A stretch of 64,000 nt of DNA from Nocardioides sp. (GCA_020636915.1 JACJWV010000007.1:158119-222118); one strand, 5' to 3'; shown: positions 18,205 to 27,109, counted from the stretch's first letter. The notes: generated by a model from the sequence alone, not told the origin. Numbers and translations are program-made.

Positions 18205-19416
18205 TTATCGAGTCGATGCCGAGGCCGCTGCGGCGACGTGCGCGAGCACCTTCGCGCCGATCGCGACCGCCCGTTCGTCGACCCGGAGATTGCCCTGGTG
18301 GAGGTCGTAGGTGGGGCCACCCGGGGTGCGCGTGCCGAGCCGGCCCATCGCGCCCGCGACCCGGTCGAGGTACCAGCCGAAGTCCTCCCCGCCCAGGCTC
18401 TGCTGGGTGGGGACGTGCCCGGCGACGCCGAGCACCTCCTCGACCGCGTGCGCGAGCGCGACGATGGACTCGACGTCGTTGACCACCGGTGGGACGCCGC
18501 GTTGGTAGTCGACCTGGGCGTGCACGCCGTACGGCGCCACGATCTGCTCGACCAGCACCGGCACGAGCTTCTCGGCCTCGGACCAGGCGACGGCGTCGAG
18601 CATCCGGACGGTGCCCCCGATCCGGCCGGTCGCGGGGATGACGTTGTGGGCCGAGCCGGACTGGACGATGCCCCACACGACGCTGACGCCCGCCCGCGGG
18701 TCGAGCCGGCGCGAGAGGATCGCCGGCAGCTCGGTGACGACCTTGGCGAGCGCGTAGGTGAGGTCCTCGGTCAGGTGTGGCCGCGACGTGTGGCCGCCGG
18801 AACCGCTGAGCTGCACCTCGAGGTGGTCCGCCGCACCGGTGATCGGCCCCTCGCGAAGGCCGACGCGCCCCACGTCCAGGCTCGGGTCGCAGTGCAGACC
18901 GAAGATGCGGTCGACCCCGGTGAGGGCACCCCCCTCGATCAGCGAGAGCGCACCGCCCGGCATCACCTCCTCGGCGGGCTGGAACAGCAGCCGCACCCGG
19001 CCTCGCAGGAGGGCGCGCTCGTGGGCCTTCCCGAGCGCGATCGCCGCGCCGACCAGGGACGCGGTGTGCACGTCGTGGCCGCAGGCGTGGGTCACCCCGT
19101 CGACGGAGCTGGCCCACGGGTCGTCGGTCAGGTCCGGGACCGGGAGCGCGTCGAGGTCGGCGCGCAGGGCCACGACCGGGCCCTCGTCGCCGATCTCGGC
19201 GACCAGACCGGCGCGGGGCAGCTCCGTCACCCGCCACCCGGCGCGCTCGACCCGCGCCGCGACCAGCGCGGTCGTGCGGATCTCGCGCCAGGACAGCTCG
19301 GGGTGGGCGTGCAGGTCTCGGCGCAGGGCGATCAGCTCGCCCTCGTGCTCGTCCACGGCAGCGTCGAGGAACGCCCCGACGATCGTCGGGGGTGGCGGGG
19401 GCTCGACCTCGGGCAT
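18205..19416 (-). CDS. M20 family amidohydrolase
   Basis: 403-residue M20D-type metal-dependent amidohydrolase; relatives cleave N-acyl amino acids, hippurate or indole-acetic-acid conjugates. Metal motifs: HACGHDVH (about residues 109-116), LFQPAEE (catalytic Glu pair), GLHCDPSLDVG and a C-terminal LGGEDFGWYL. A dimerisation domain sits in the middle (LSGSGGHTSRPH). It has no signal peptide, so it should be cytosolic. It lies upstream of the BMP operon on the same strand, separated by 97 bp. The substrate is unknown. Confidence 0.88.
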   Translation of the reverse strand: MPEVEPPPPPTIVGAFLDAAVDEHEGELIALRRDLHAHPELSWREIRTTALVAARVERAGWRVTELPRAGLVAEIGDEGPVVALRADLDALPVPDLTDDPWASSVDGVTHACGHDVHTASLVGAAIALGKAHERALLRGRVRLLFQPAEEVMPGGALSLIEGGALTGVDRIFGLHCDPSLDVGRVGLREGPITGAADHLEVQLSGSGGHTSRPHLTEDLTYALAKVVTELPAILSRRLDPRAGVSVVWGIVQSGSAHNVIPATGRIGGTVRMLDAVAWSEAEKLVPVLVEQIVAPYGVHAQVDYQRGVPPVVNDVESIVALAHAVEEVLGVAGHVPTQQSLGGEDFGWYLDRVAGAMGRLGTRTPGGPTYDLHQGNLRVDERAVAIGAKVLAHVAAAASASTR

Positions 19417-19489
19417 CAGGTCGAGGTTAGTTCACCGTGCGTTCTCCGTGGGCGGGACCTCGTCCACCGGACGTGCCGGCTGCGGAACG

Positions 19490-19527
19490 GCCGCAGGCCC
19501 CGGGCGCGTGCACCCGGGGCCTGCGGC
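19490..19527 (-). terminator. Terminator hairpin after first ScyD-like gene
   Basis: Perfect 15-bp inverted repeat GCCGCAGGCCCCGGG / CCCGGGGCCTGCGGC with an 8-nt loop, 11 nt beyond the stop at 19539. Confidence 0.75.
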
Positions 19528-19538
19528 GTGCCCGGGGG

Positions 19539-20621
19539 TCAGCCCCCGGTCGGGAACAGCAGGACCTTGCCCTGCGGGTCGTCCGGGCTGCCCGCCAGGT
19601 CGGCCGACGTCACGTAGACGCCGCCGAAGCCGACCTCGACGTCCGCCGCGAACGGGACCGCGGCCAGCTGGTCGACGGGGCCACTGAGGGGCTGCTCGAG
19701 GACCACCCCGGGGAACAGCAACGAGATGTACGCCGTGCCGCTGGGGTCGATCGCGATCCCGGTCGGGCTCATCAGGCCGTTGGCGAGCCTGGTGACGGCG
19801 CCCGTGCCCGGGACGATCCGGTAGACCGCGCCGACGGGCATCTGCTCACCGAGCCCGCCGCCGAGCGTCGTGACGTACAGGTTGCCGTCGGGGCCGACCT
19901 CGACGTCGGTCGGCACCGGCTCCCCCTTGAACGTCTTGCCCTGGGTGCAGGCGGGGAGCCCCAGCTGCTTGCGCAGCTTCTTGGTCACCGGGACCTTGAC
20001 CTGGGGCAGCAGCGCGACCGTGCTGACACCGGAGTCGGTGATCGCCAGGATGTCGTTGCCGGCGGCATCGGCGACGTAGGTCGTGCCACCCGCGGTCGTC
20101 GTCGCGTAGGGGTGCGAGTCCTTGATCCCCTTGTACGCGGCGACGAAGGGGCGGATCTCCTTCGGGATCGCCTTCGTGCAGGACTTCGAGAGGCCACGGA
20201 TGCCGTACGTGCGGCCGCCGTCGGGGTTGTAGGCCTTCTCGTAGGCCCAGGTGTTCGCGATCTCGTCCTGCGCCCAGCCCTCGCCGTCCGGGGTGTAGGT
20301 GTAGACCCGGGCATTCGGCGGCCCACCCTGGGCGGTGGCGGTGAAGGTGACGACGTCTCCCGTCACCGAGACACCGCCGATCTCACGCTGACCCTCGTCG
20401 GCGTAGATGACCGCGGGGTCGCCGCCCGGCGTGACCTCGGTCAGCAGGCTGGCGAAGTTCTGGGTCACGAAGACGGTGCCGTCGTCAGACACGGCCACCT
20501 TCAGCGGTGAGACGAGCCCGCCGGCGACGGTGTCGGGGTCGACCGCGTGCGCAGCGGGCGTGCCGACGGTGCTGACGAGCAAAGCGGCGACGGCCACTGG
20601 AATCAGGGTGAAGCGACGCAT
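19539..20621 (-). CDS. Secreted ScyD/ScyE-like beta-propeller protein
   Basis: 360 residues with a Sec signal peptide (MRRFTLIPVAVAALLVSTVG, cleavage near AAHA-VD). The mature protein resembles the ScyD/ScyE family of NHL-type propellers: PDTVAGGLVSPLKVAVSDDG, EPVPTDVEVGPDGNLYVTTL, MSPTGIAIDPSGTAYISLLF. Two cysteines (SKSCTKA and LPACTQG) could form a disulfide. The cellular role in actinobacteria is unknown. It is a tandem paralogue of the next gene upstream, sharing its signal peptide start and most motifs. A strong hairpin follows its stop. Confidence 0.8.
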   Translation of the reverse strand: MRRFTLIPVAVAALLVSTVGTPAAHAVDPDTVAGGLVSPLKVAVSDDGTVFVTQNFASLLTEVTPGGDPAVIYADEGQREIGGVSVTGDVVTFTATAQGGPPNARVYTYTPDGEGWAQDEIANTWAYEKAYNPDGGRTYGIRGLSKSCTKAIPKEIRPFVAAYKGIKDSHPYATTTAGGTTYVADAAGNDILAITDSGVSTVALLPQVKVPVTKKLRKQLGLPACTQGKTFKGEPVPTDVEVGPDGNLYVTTLGGGLGEQMPVGAVYRIVPGTGAVTRLANGLMSPTGIAIDPSGTAYISLLFPGVVLEQPLSGPVDQLAAVPFAADVEVGFGGVYVTSADLAGSPDDPQGKVLLFPTGG

Positions 20622-20726
20622 CTACCCTCCCGGGGAGTGTGCGGCAGCGTCCCGAGCCGGCCGGGTGTGAGCGGTGGTGAGCACAGTCTGGGGGCCGCCG
20701 GCACCGCGCCGGCGGGTGGTGCAGAC

Positions 20727-20790
20727 CAGCGCCGCGGACGTGACGTGGGCCCCGAGGGTGTGTCCCCCGGGGCCCACGTGCGGCGCTGGT
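20727..20790 (-). terminator. Terminator hairpin between the two ScyD-like genes
   Basis: Long inverted repeat: CCAGCGCCGC and ACGTGGGCCCC on one side, GGGGCCCACGT and GCGGCGCTGG on the other, with a small internal bulge. It starts 11 nt after the stop of the upstream paralogue, matching the arrangement after the first copy. Confidence 0.7.
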
Positions 20791-20800
20791 GTGGCGTCGG

Positions 20801-21886
20801 TCAGGGCGCGACCGTCGGCCAGCTGAGGACCTTGCCCGCCGGCGGCGAGGTGCCGTCGTTGGTCAGGTCGGTCTCGGTCGCGTAGACCGTGCCATCGGAG
20901 ACCTCGACGTCACCGGGGAAGGGCACCTCGGCGAAGACCTCGGGGTCGCCGCCCAGCGGCTGCTTCATGATCAGTCCCGGGAACAGCAGCGAGATGTACG
21001 CCGTACCGGTCGGCTCGATCGCGATGCCGACCGGGCTCATCAGGCCGCCCGCCATCTTGTGGACCGCGCCGGTGGTCGGCGCGACCTGGTAGACCGAGCC
21101 CACCGGCATGCTCTCCCCGAGCCCACCGCCGAGGGTGGTCACGTAGAGGTTGCCGTCAGGACCGAGCTCGACGTCGGTGGGCACCGGCTCGCCCTTGAAC
21201 GTCTTGCCCTCGGTGCACTTGGGCAGGCCGAAGGACTTGCGGAGCTTCTTGTCCACCTTGGCCTTGACCGGCGGCAGCGTGGCGACCGTGTGCACGCCCG
21301 CGGCGTCGACGGACCAGATCGCGTTCGCGGCCGCGTCGGCGACGTAGGTCGTCGCCCCGGCGACGTAGCTGGCGTAGGGGTGCGACTCCTTGATGCCCTT
21401 GTAGGCGACGATGCCCTGCCGGTGCTTCTTCGGGATGGACCTGACGCACTTCTTGCTCAGCCCGAGGATCCCGTAGGTCCTCGTGCCGTCGGGGTTGTGC
21501 TTGCGCTCGTAGTTCCACAGGTTGGCGACCTGGGTCGGCGTGCTGCTGCCGTCCGCCAGCGTCCAGAGGCGGGCGTCCTGCGGCCCGCCCTGGGCGGTGG
21601 TGGCGAAGGTGACCGTGGTGCCGCTGACGGAGACGGCACCGACCTCGCGGTGCGCCGCGTCGGCGTAGAGGTCGGTCTTGTCCTCGCCGGGCGCCTTCGC
21701 GGTCAACGTGCTCGCGAAGTTCTGCGAGACGTAGACCGTGCCGTCCGCGCCCACGGCCAGGCTGAGCGGACTGACGAGCCCGTCGACGACCGTGTCGGGA
21801 TCGACCGCGTTCGCCGCGGGGGCGAGGGCCGTGGCGATGAGGGAGACCGCCCCCAGCGCCACGGGGATCAGGGTGAAACGACGCAT
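20801..21886 (-). CDS. Secreted ScyD/ScyE-like beta-propeller protein (paralogue)
   Basis: 361 residues, the same architecture as the neighbour: signal peptide beginning MRRFTLIPVALGAVSLIATA, then VDPDTVVDGLVSPLSLAVGA, a shared YKGIK(E/D)SHPYA segment, GKTFKGEPVPTDVELGPDG and PVGIAIEPTGTAYISLLFPG. The paired cysteines (SKKCVRS, LPKCTEG) are kept. The ATG at 21886 was chosen because it starts the signal peptide; the longer frame to 22033 has no support. Each copy has its own terminator, so they are probably transcribed separately. Confidence 0.8.
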   Translation of the reverse strand: MRRFTLIPVALGAVSLIATALAPAANAVDPDTVVDGLVSPLSLAVGADGTVYVSQNFASTLTAKAPGEDKTDLYADAAHREVGAVSVSGTTVTFATTAQGGPQDARLWTLADGSSTPTQVANLWNYERKHNPDGTRTYGILGLSKKCVRSIPKKHRQGIVAYKGIKESHPYASYVAGATTYVADAAANAIWSVDAAGVHTVATLPPVKAKVDKKLRKSFGLPKCTEGKTFKGEPVPTDVELGPDGNLYVTTLGGGLGESMPVGSVYQVAPTTGAVHKMAGGLMSPVGIAIEPTGTAYISLLFPGLIMKQPLGGDPEVFAEVPFPGDVEVSDGTVYATETDLTNDGTSPPAGKVLSWPTVAP

Positions 21887-21947
21887 GTGTTCCTCCGAGA
21901 GAGTGGATGTGGTGGTGCCGGTCAGTCTGCGCTGACCGAGGTCCCGG

Positions 21948-23981
21948 TCACACGGGTTCGGTGTCCCGACTTGTCCCGACCTCGGTCCCGGACCCCTCTT
22001 CCACCCCTCCGGGCGAAGACTGGTCCAGACCACTGATCCACTCGCGCACCCGCGAGGTCGGCACGTGCAGTACCCGGGCGACCATGTTGGGCGGGTAGCC
22101 CGCCTCCTGCACGGCGGCGATCGCGAACTCGCGTGCGGTCGTGAACTCCCGCTCGGCGAGCGGCACCACCGCGGCCGGCCGGGCCGGCTCGACGGGCCCG
22201 ACGGGCCCGACCGGCTCGTCGGCCGATGTCCCGGACGGCTCGGGGACCGGCGTCGGCTCCACGACCGCCGCGACGGCGTACCCGTCGATGGCGGCCCGGC
22301 CGCGCGCGACCAGGGTCGCCTCGAAGATCCGCCGCAGCTCGCGCTGCTGGCGTCGGCGGCGCAGGACGAAGACCAGGCCGGCGATCGGCACCACGAGCAC
22401 CGCGAGCAGGGGCATCGCCGCCGCGTGCCGTTCGGCCCACATCACGACCTCGGGTCGGTAGGTCCAGTCCCCGCCGGTGCCGCTCTCGGTGACCTGCGCC
22501 CCGTCGGAGCCGTGGACGGCGCTCGATCCGCGTCCGTCGATGGTGTTGCCGCTCACCGTGGCCTCGGCACCCGACCCGGTCACCAGGACACCGTGACCGG
22601 TGCCGACGGTGATCTCGTTGTGGTCGACGGTCGCCTGCGAGCCGTCGACCTCGATGCCGGTCGCGAGTCCCTGCAGCGTGGAGTGGCTGACGCTCGCGTC
22701 CGTCACGTCCTGCTCCAGCACCACTGCGGTGCCGTCGCTCGAGGCCAGCGTCGAGTCGGCGACGCTCACGTCCTGGGCGGCGCCGCTGACGACCAGCGCC
22801 GAGCGGTCGGAGGTCGCGGTGAGGTGGTCGATCGTGAGGTGGTCGACGGACTTCACCCGGACCCCACCGGCGCTGTTGCCCCTCGTCCGGACGTGGTCGA
22901 GGCGCAGCCAGGCGTAGTTGTCGATCCCGTAGCCGGCCGAGTTGAGTCCGTCGGCCAGCGGGGAGCCGTTCACGTCGATCCCGTAGCCGTCCTCGGTGCC
23001 GGCCAGCCTCGCGTCGGTGAGCTCGACGTGGGACGACCCGTTCGAGACGCTGACCGCGTCCTCGCCGGCGCTCCGCACCGTGAGGTCGGTGAACCGCACG
23101 TCGCGGGACCGGTTGGTGACCTCGACCCCGTGCCGCTGCGGTCCGGTCACGCGCAGGTGGGCGGCCCGCACCCGCTCCGCGCCGGAGAGGTAGAGGCCCA
23201 GGTGCATGTTCTCGAGTCGGACGTCGTCGAGGTCGGCGGTCGCGGTCGTCTCGTCGCTCCCGGTCAGCGCCAGGCCGCCGGTGCGGCCGCTCCAGAAGCC
23301 GAGCTCGCGGAACCGTGCGTGGGCGACCCGCAGGGCGCCGTCCTTGACGCGCACGTAGGCACGGCCGTCGCTCGGCTCGTGGTCCGAGGTCCCGCTTCCC
23401 GAGTCCCAGGACGTGACGACCAGTGGGGCCTTCGCGGTCCCGGCGAGGGTGATGGACCCGCCCCAGGAGACCAGGCTGGTGAAGCGCTCGGACGTGCTGC
23501 GCAACCGCAGCGTGGTGCCGGGCGCGACGACCTCCAGCCGGGCGTCGCGCCGCACCACGACCGGCTCGGTCAGCTCGACCACCGAGGCCGACGTACGGTG
23601 TGCGGCTGCGGCGTGCAGCAGGTCCGCGAGCGTGTACGGCGCCGGCCGGGCGTCGAGCACGAGCGTGCCGGTGTGCGCGGGGCGGCCGACCCCCTCGACG
23701 CGGGCGAGGCTGACCGCGCGCAGCCGGGCGTCCTCGTCGTCGAGCAGCCGCGTCTCACGTCCCGCGTGCGCGAGCGGGTCCGGCTCGGCCTCCTGCGCCT
23801 TCGCCGCCGCCTCCTGCTGCGACGGGGCGGCGTCCTGCTCCGGCTGGTCGTCGTGGCGGACCCACGCCACCGCGACCGCGCCGCCGACGAAGACCGCCAC
23901 CGCGGCGACCCGCACCAGCCACCGCACCCACCGCGGGACGGTGTCCCCGCGCTCGGCGGCGGACGGTGTCGCGTCGTTCAC
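21948..23981 (-). CDS. Two-TM beta-helix protein with cytosolic HTH-like tail
   Basis: 677 residues with an unusual order. A short cytosolic N-terminus leads to a TM helix (about residues 17-37), a Gln/Glu/Ala linker, then a large outer right-handed parallel beta-helix (about 90-510) with many NosD/pectin-lyase-like turns such as VELTDARLAGTEDGYGIDVN, SHSTLQGLATGIEVDGSQ and GHGVLVTGSG. A second TM helix (about 518-540) is followed by RRRRQQRELRR and a ~135-residue Pro-rich cytosolic region. That region ends in REFAIAAVQEAGYPPNMVAR and VLHVPTSRVREWI, which looks like a helix-turn-helix. GTG start; it overlaps the GT2 synthase stop (GTGA). Relatives of the beta-helix epimerise or cleave polysaccharides, but no catalytic residues can be named. 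Confidence 0.75.
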   Translation of the reverse strand: MNDATPSAAERGDTVPRWVRWLVRVAAVAVFVGGAVAVAWVRHDDQPEQDAAPSQQEAAAKAQEAEPDPLAHAGRETRLLDDEDARLRAVSLARVEGVGRPAHTGTLVLDARPAPYTLADLLHAAAAHRTSASVVELTEPVVVRRDARLEVVAPGTTLRLRSTSERFTSLVSWGGSITLAGTAKAPLVVTSWDSGSGTSDHEPSDGRAYVRVKDGALRVAHARFRELGFWSGRTGGLALTGSDETTATADLDDVRLENMHLGLYLSGAERVRAAHLRVTGPQRHGVEVTNRSRDVRFTDLTVRSAGEDAVSVSNGSSHVELTDARLAGTEDGYGIDVNGSPLADGLNSAGYGIDNYAWLRLDHVRTRGNSAGGVRVKSVDHLTIDHLTATSDRSALVVSGAAQDVSVADSTLASSDGTAVVLEQDVTDASVSHSTLQGLATGIEVDGSQATVDHNEITVGTGHGVLVTGSGAEATVSGNTIDGRGSSAVHGSDGAQVTESGTGGDWTYRPEVVMWAERHAAAMPLLAVLVVPIAGLVFVLRRRRQQRELRRIFEATLVARGRAAIDGYAVAAVVEPTPVPEPSGTSADEPVGPVGPVEPARPAAVVPLAEREFTTAREFAIAAVQEAGYPPNMVARVLHVPTSRVREWISGLDQSSPGGVEEGSGTEVGTSRDTEPV

Positions 23982-25204
23982 GCCGCGGGCGCCCGGGTGA
24001 GGCTGGCCTCCGACTGCCCCTCGCCGCCGATCGAGTCCGCGCTGCGCGTCAGCCAGCCCTGCTTGTTCATCGTGAAGAACGCGTAGGTCTTGATCGGCAG
24101 CGCGATGAACATGACCGCGAAGGCGACGACGGGGAGGATCCAGATGTCCTCGGGCCGCCGCCACAGGTGCGAGATGCCGCGGATGCCACGACCGATGACG
24201 AGCCAGGCGACGGAGGCGGCGAACGCCAGCCACCCCGCCTGCGCGCTGAGCCCGACGTAGATCAGCGCCGACAGGGCGGTGATCGGGGTGAGCAGGATCT
24301 GCATGATCGTGATCTGGGAGATCAGCGGGGTCTTGAAGATCCAGCCGTGGCGGATCGCGGTGAGGTAGCAGCGGTAGGAGTTGCGGCTCCAGCGCACGCG
24401 CTGCTTGGTGAAGGCCCGGAACGTGTCGGGGAACATCGAGAGCGCCCGGGCGCTGTCCTGGTGGGCCACCCGGTAGCCCTGCGAGAGCACCAGCCAGGTG
24501 AGCCGGCCGTCGTCCCCGGCGATGCACTCCCGGCCCCAGAAGATCTCGCGCTCGAGGTCGTCGATCCGGTCCTCGATCACCGAGTAGCGGTAGGCGCTGG
24601 TGCGCCCGGATGCGCAGATCACGCCGCCGAACCGGCCCATGGCCGGCGCGTAGTCGTAGTAGCGCAGGTCGATGATCCAGTCCGCGACCCGGCGCCAGAG
24701 GCTGGTCTTCGGCAGGTAGACGTTCTGGCGCGTGCTCACCGCGCCGACGGCGGGGTCGATGAAGGGCATCTGGATGTTGGCGTACATCCCCGGCTCCCAC
24801 ACGGTGTCGGAGTCGATGAGGATGCACAGCTCGGTGTCGACCAGCCGCATGCCGTAGCCCAGCGCCGACCGCTTGCCCCGGTGCTTGAACAGGTGGGCCT
24901 CGACGTTCGGGTGGCCCAGGGCGTCGATGCGCTCCTTGGCCTCGGTGTCGGCCACGTCGAGGACGATGATGACGCGCTGGGGGTGCTCGGCGATCCAGGT
25001 CCCGATGCAGCGGACCAGGACCTCGGGGTCCTCGTGGTACGACGGCACGACGATCGTGCAGGTCGTCCGGTAGTCGTTCTCGACCGGCCGGGAGGTGGCC
25101 GACAGGATCTTGCGCACCAGCCAGAAGCTCCACGAGATGATGCCGATGATGCCGAACGGCAGGATGACGCCGAGCCCGGGCATGCCGGTGGACAGCGCGT
25201 GCAC
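23978..25204 (-). CDS. Processive family 2 glycosyltransferase (polysaccharide synthase)
   Basis: 408-residue membrane GT2 synthase of the hyaluronan/cellulose/Alg8-like kind. One TM helix at the N-terminus (PFGIIGIISWSFWLVRKIL), a cytosolic GT-A domain with CTIVVPSYHEDPEVL, the sugar-nucleotide DxD in LIDSDT (D131/D133), the catalytic Asp in IAGDDGRLT (231-232) and QRVRW (268-272, the QxxRW signature of processive enzymes), then several TM helices at the C-terminus. The product polysaccharide is unknown. GTG start, 113 bp from the divergent beta-helix lipoprotein gene; translationally coupled to the beta-helix membrane protein. Confidence 0.85.
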   Translation of the reverse strand: MHALSTGMPGLGVILPFGIIGIISWSFWLVRKILSATSRPVENDYRTTCTIVVPSYHEDPEVLVRCIGTWIAEHPQRVIIVLDVADTEAKERIDALGHPNVEAHLFKHRGKRSALGYGMRLVDTELCILIDSDTVWEPGMYANIQMPFIDPAVGAVSTRQNVYLPKTSLWRRVADWIIDLRYYDYAPAMGRFGGVICASGRTSAYRYSVIEDRIDDLEREIFWGRECIAGDDGRLTWLVLSQGYRVAHQDSARALSMFPDTFRAFTKQRVRWSRNSYRCYLTAIRHGWIFKTPLISQITIMQILLTPITALSALIYVGLSAQAGWLAFAASVAWLVIGRGIRGISHLWRRPEDIWILPVVAFAVMFIALPIKTYAFFTMNKQGWLTRSADSIGGEGQSEASLTRAPAA

Positions 25205-25317
25205 TCCGAGCTCCCTCCCGCCGCTCTCCCCGCGCCCAGGGTAGGGGCCCCGACGCGCCGCGGGCCGGATTTGGGACGTTCCGACGCCGGACCCGCGGGG
25301 CCTGTGAGACTGCCGCG

Positions 25318-26304
25318 GTGACCACGCTCCGCGCCGCGCTGCTCCTCGCGGCCGCGGTCGCCCTGACGGGCTGCTCGTCCGACGACGCTCCCGGATCCGC
25401 GGGGCCGACCGCCGCCGACTGCTCCTCGGCGCCGACCGTCTCGGACGCCGGCGAGCTGCACGACGCCCTGGCGGGCGCGGGCCCGGGCGACGTGATCGTG
25501 CTGGCCGACGGCGAGTACCGCGGCTCGTTCACCGCGGCGGCGGCGGGCAACCGCGCCGACCCCGTCACCCTCTGCGGCTCCCGGGCCGCGCGCCTCGTCG
25601 GCGCCTCGGTCGACGAGGGCTACACGCTGCACCTCGACGGGGCGTCGTACTGGCGGGTGCAGGGGTTCACCGTGTCCGGCGGCCAGAAGGGCGTCGTGCT
25701 CGACGACGCGTCGCACAACGTGCTGCGCGACCTGCGCGTGAGCGGCACCGGCGACGAGGCCGTCCACCTGCGGGCCGGCAGCAGCGACAACCTGGTGGCG
25801 GGCAACGAGGTGCGCGACACCGGTCGCCACCAGCCGGAGTACGGCGAGGGCATCTACGTCGGCAGCGCGCAGAGCAACTGGTGCGACGTGAGCGAGTGCG
25901 AGCCCGACCGCAGCGACGACAACCGGATCGTCGGCAACGACGTGCGCGGCACGACCGCCGAGGCGGTCGACGTGAAGGAGGGCACGACCGGGGGCGAGCT
26001 GCGTGAGAACGTGCTGGGCGGCGGGTCCGGGGAGGTCGACTCCGTCGTGGAGCTCAAGGGCAACGACTGGCAGGTGCGCGGCAACGACATCGCCACCGTG
26101 GGCGTCGACGCCGTCCAGGTGCACGTCATCCTGGACGGGTGGGGCCAGGACAACCGGATCACCGACAACTCGTTCACGCTCGCGCGACCGGGCTACGCCG
26201 TGCACCTGGTCGGTGACGCGGAGCGGGCGGGCAACGTCGTCGGGTGCGGACAGCCGGTCACGCCGCCGGGGACCGGGGAGCTGAGCAATGTCGACTGCCG
26301 CTGA
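25318..26304 (+). CDS. Beta-helix lipoprotein, PL6/chondroitinase B-like
   Basis: 328 residues with a GTG start. The signal peptide LLLAAAVALTGCSS ends in a lipobox cysteine, so it should be anchored to the outer face of the membrane. The mature part is a right-handed parallel beta-helix. Its opening (GDVIVLADGEYRGSFT, NRADPVTLCGSRAARLVG, YTLHLDGASYWRVQGFTVSG) matches the chondroitinase-B/alginate-lyase 6 superfamily, and EYGEGIYVGSAQSNW is a frequent motif there. Whether it is an active lyase is not clear. It is divergent from the polysaccharide synthase and overlaps the response regulator gene by 17 bp, suggesting a surface-polysaccharide processing role. Confidence 0.78.
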   Translation: MTTLRAALLLAAAVALTGCSSDDAPGSAGPTAADCSSAPTVSDAGELHDALAGAGPGDVIVLADGEYRGSFTAAAAGNRADPVTLCGSRAARLVGASVDEGYTLHLDGASYWRVQGFTVSGGQKGVVLDDASHNVLRDLRVSGTGDEAVHLRAGSSDNLVAGNEVRDTGRHQPEYGEGIYVGSAQSNWCDVSECEPDRSDDNRIVGNDVRGTTAEAVDVKEGTTGGELRENVLGGGSGEVDSVVELKGNDWQVRGNDIATVGVDAVQVHVILDGWGQDNRITDNSFTLARPGYAVHLVGDAERAGNVVGCGQPVTPPGTGELSNVDCR

Positions 26305-27109
26305 GAGCACGCCCGATACCGACGAACCGCCGCTGGCGGTCGTGATCGAGGACGACCCCGAGGTCGCCGAGCTGCTGGCAATCGTCCTCTCGCAGTCCGG
26401 CTTCCGGCCCATCGTGACCCCCGACGGGCTCACCGGGGTCGAGGCCGTCCGGACGCACCGGCCGGTGGTGGTCACCGTCGACATCGGGCTGCCCGGCATC
26501 GACGGCTTCGAGGTCACCCGCCGCATCCGGGCGTTCAGCTCGACCTACGTCCTCATGGTGAGCGCCCAGGCCGGCGAGGACGACATCCTCGGCGGCTTCG
26601 AGGCCGGCGCCGACGACTACGTCGCCAAGCCGTTCCGCCCGCGCGAGCTGCGCGCCCGGTTCATCGCCGGACTGCGGCGTCCGCCCGAGCGCTACCGGGT
26701 CGCGCAGCCACCGGTCGTGGTCCCGCTGCCCCCGCAGCCGCGGCCAGCGACCCGGCTGGTGGAGCTCGACGGGGACTGGGTCGTGCTCCGTGGCCTGCGG
26801 CTCGACCCCGCCGAGGGGCGCCTCGTGGTCGACGGGGAGGAGGTCGAGCTGCGCCAGCTCGAGTTCGACCTCCTCGAGCTGATGCTGTACGCCGGCGCGC
26901 GGCCGCGCACGGCCGGCGAGCTCGCGCTCGGGCTGCGCGGCGAGGTCTACCCGGCCGGCAGCCAGGTCCGCGACTCCGACCTCGAGGTGGTCGTGGCCGC
27001 GATGGCGTCCCTGCGGGAGCGGCTCGGCGGCGACGACGAGTGGATCGAGGACCTCGGCGAGGGCCGCTACCGGCTGGCGGCCGGACCCTCCACGGGGTCG
27101 GCGTCGTAG
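26288..27109 (+). CDS. OmpR/PhoB-like response regulator
   Basis: 273 residues. Receiver domain (about 15-135): acidic pair VVIEDDPEV, phosphoacceptor Asp in VTVDIGLPGIDG, switch Ser in LMVSAQAGEDD and Lys in DDYVAKPFRPREL. A Pro-rich linker leads to a winged-helix-like C-terminal domain (RLDPAEGRLVVDGEEVELRQ, LEFDLLELMLYAGARPRTAG, EDLGEGRYRLA). The final repeats differ somewhat from classic PhoB (no RTVDVHI segment). No histidine kinase gene is in the window, so it is an orphan here. It starts within the beta-helix lipoprotein gene, and its 3' end overlaps meaB by 43 bp on the opposite strand. Confidence 0.85.
   Translation: MSTAAESTPDTDEPPLAVVIEDDPEVAELLAIVLSQSGFRPIVTPDGLTGVEAVRTHRPVVVTVDIGLPGIDGFEVTRRIRAFSSTYVLMVSAQAGEDDILGGFEAGADDYVAKPFRPRELRARFIAGLRRPPERYRVAQPPVVVPLPPQPRPATRLVELDGDWVVLRGLRLDPAEGRLVVDGEEVELRQLEFDLLELMLYAGARPRTAGELALGLRGEVYPAGSQVRDSDLEVVVAAMASLRERLGGDDEWIEDLGEGRYRLAAGPSTGSAS

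Noticed and set aside
21948..25568. One giant minus-strand protein joining the beta-helix gene to sequence beyond the GT2 gene.
   Set aside because: The first part is an out-of-frame shadow of the GT2 gene; the GTG at 23981, overlapping the GT2 stop, is the natural start.
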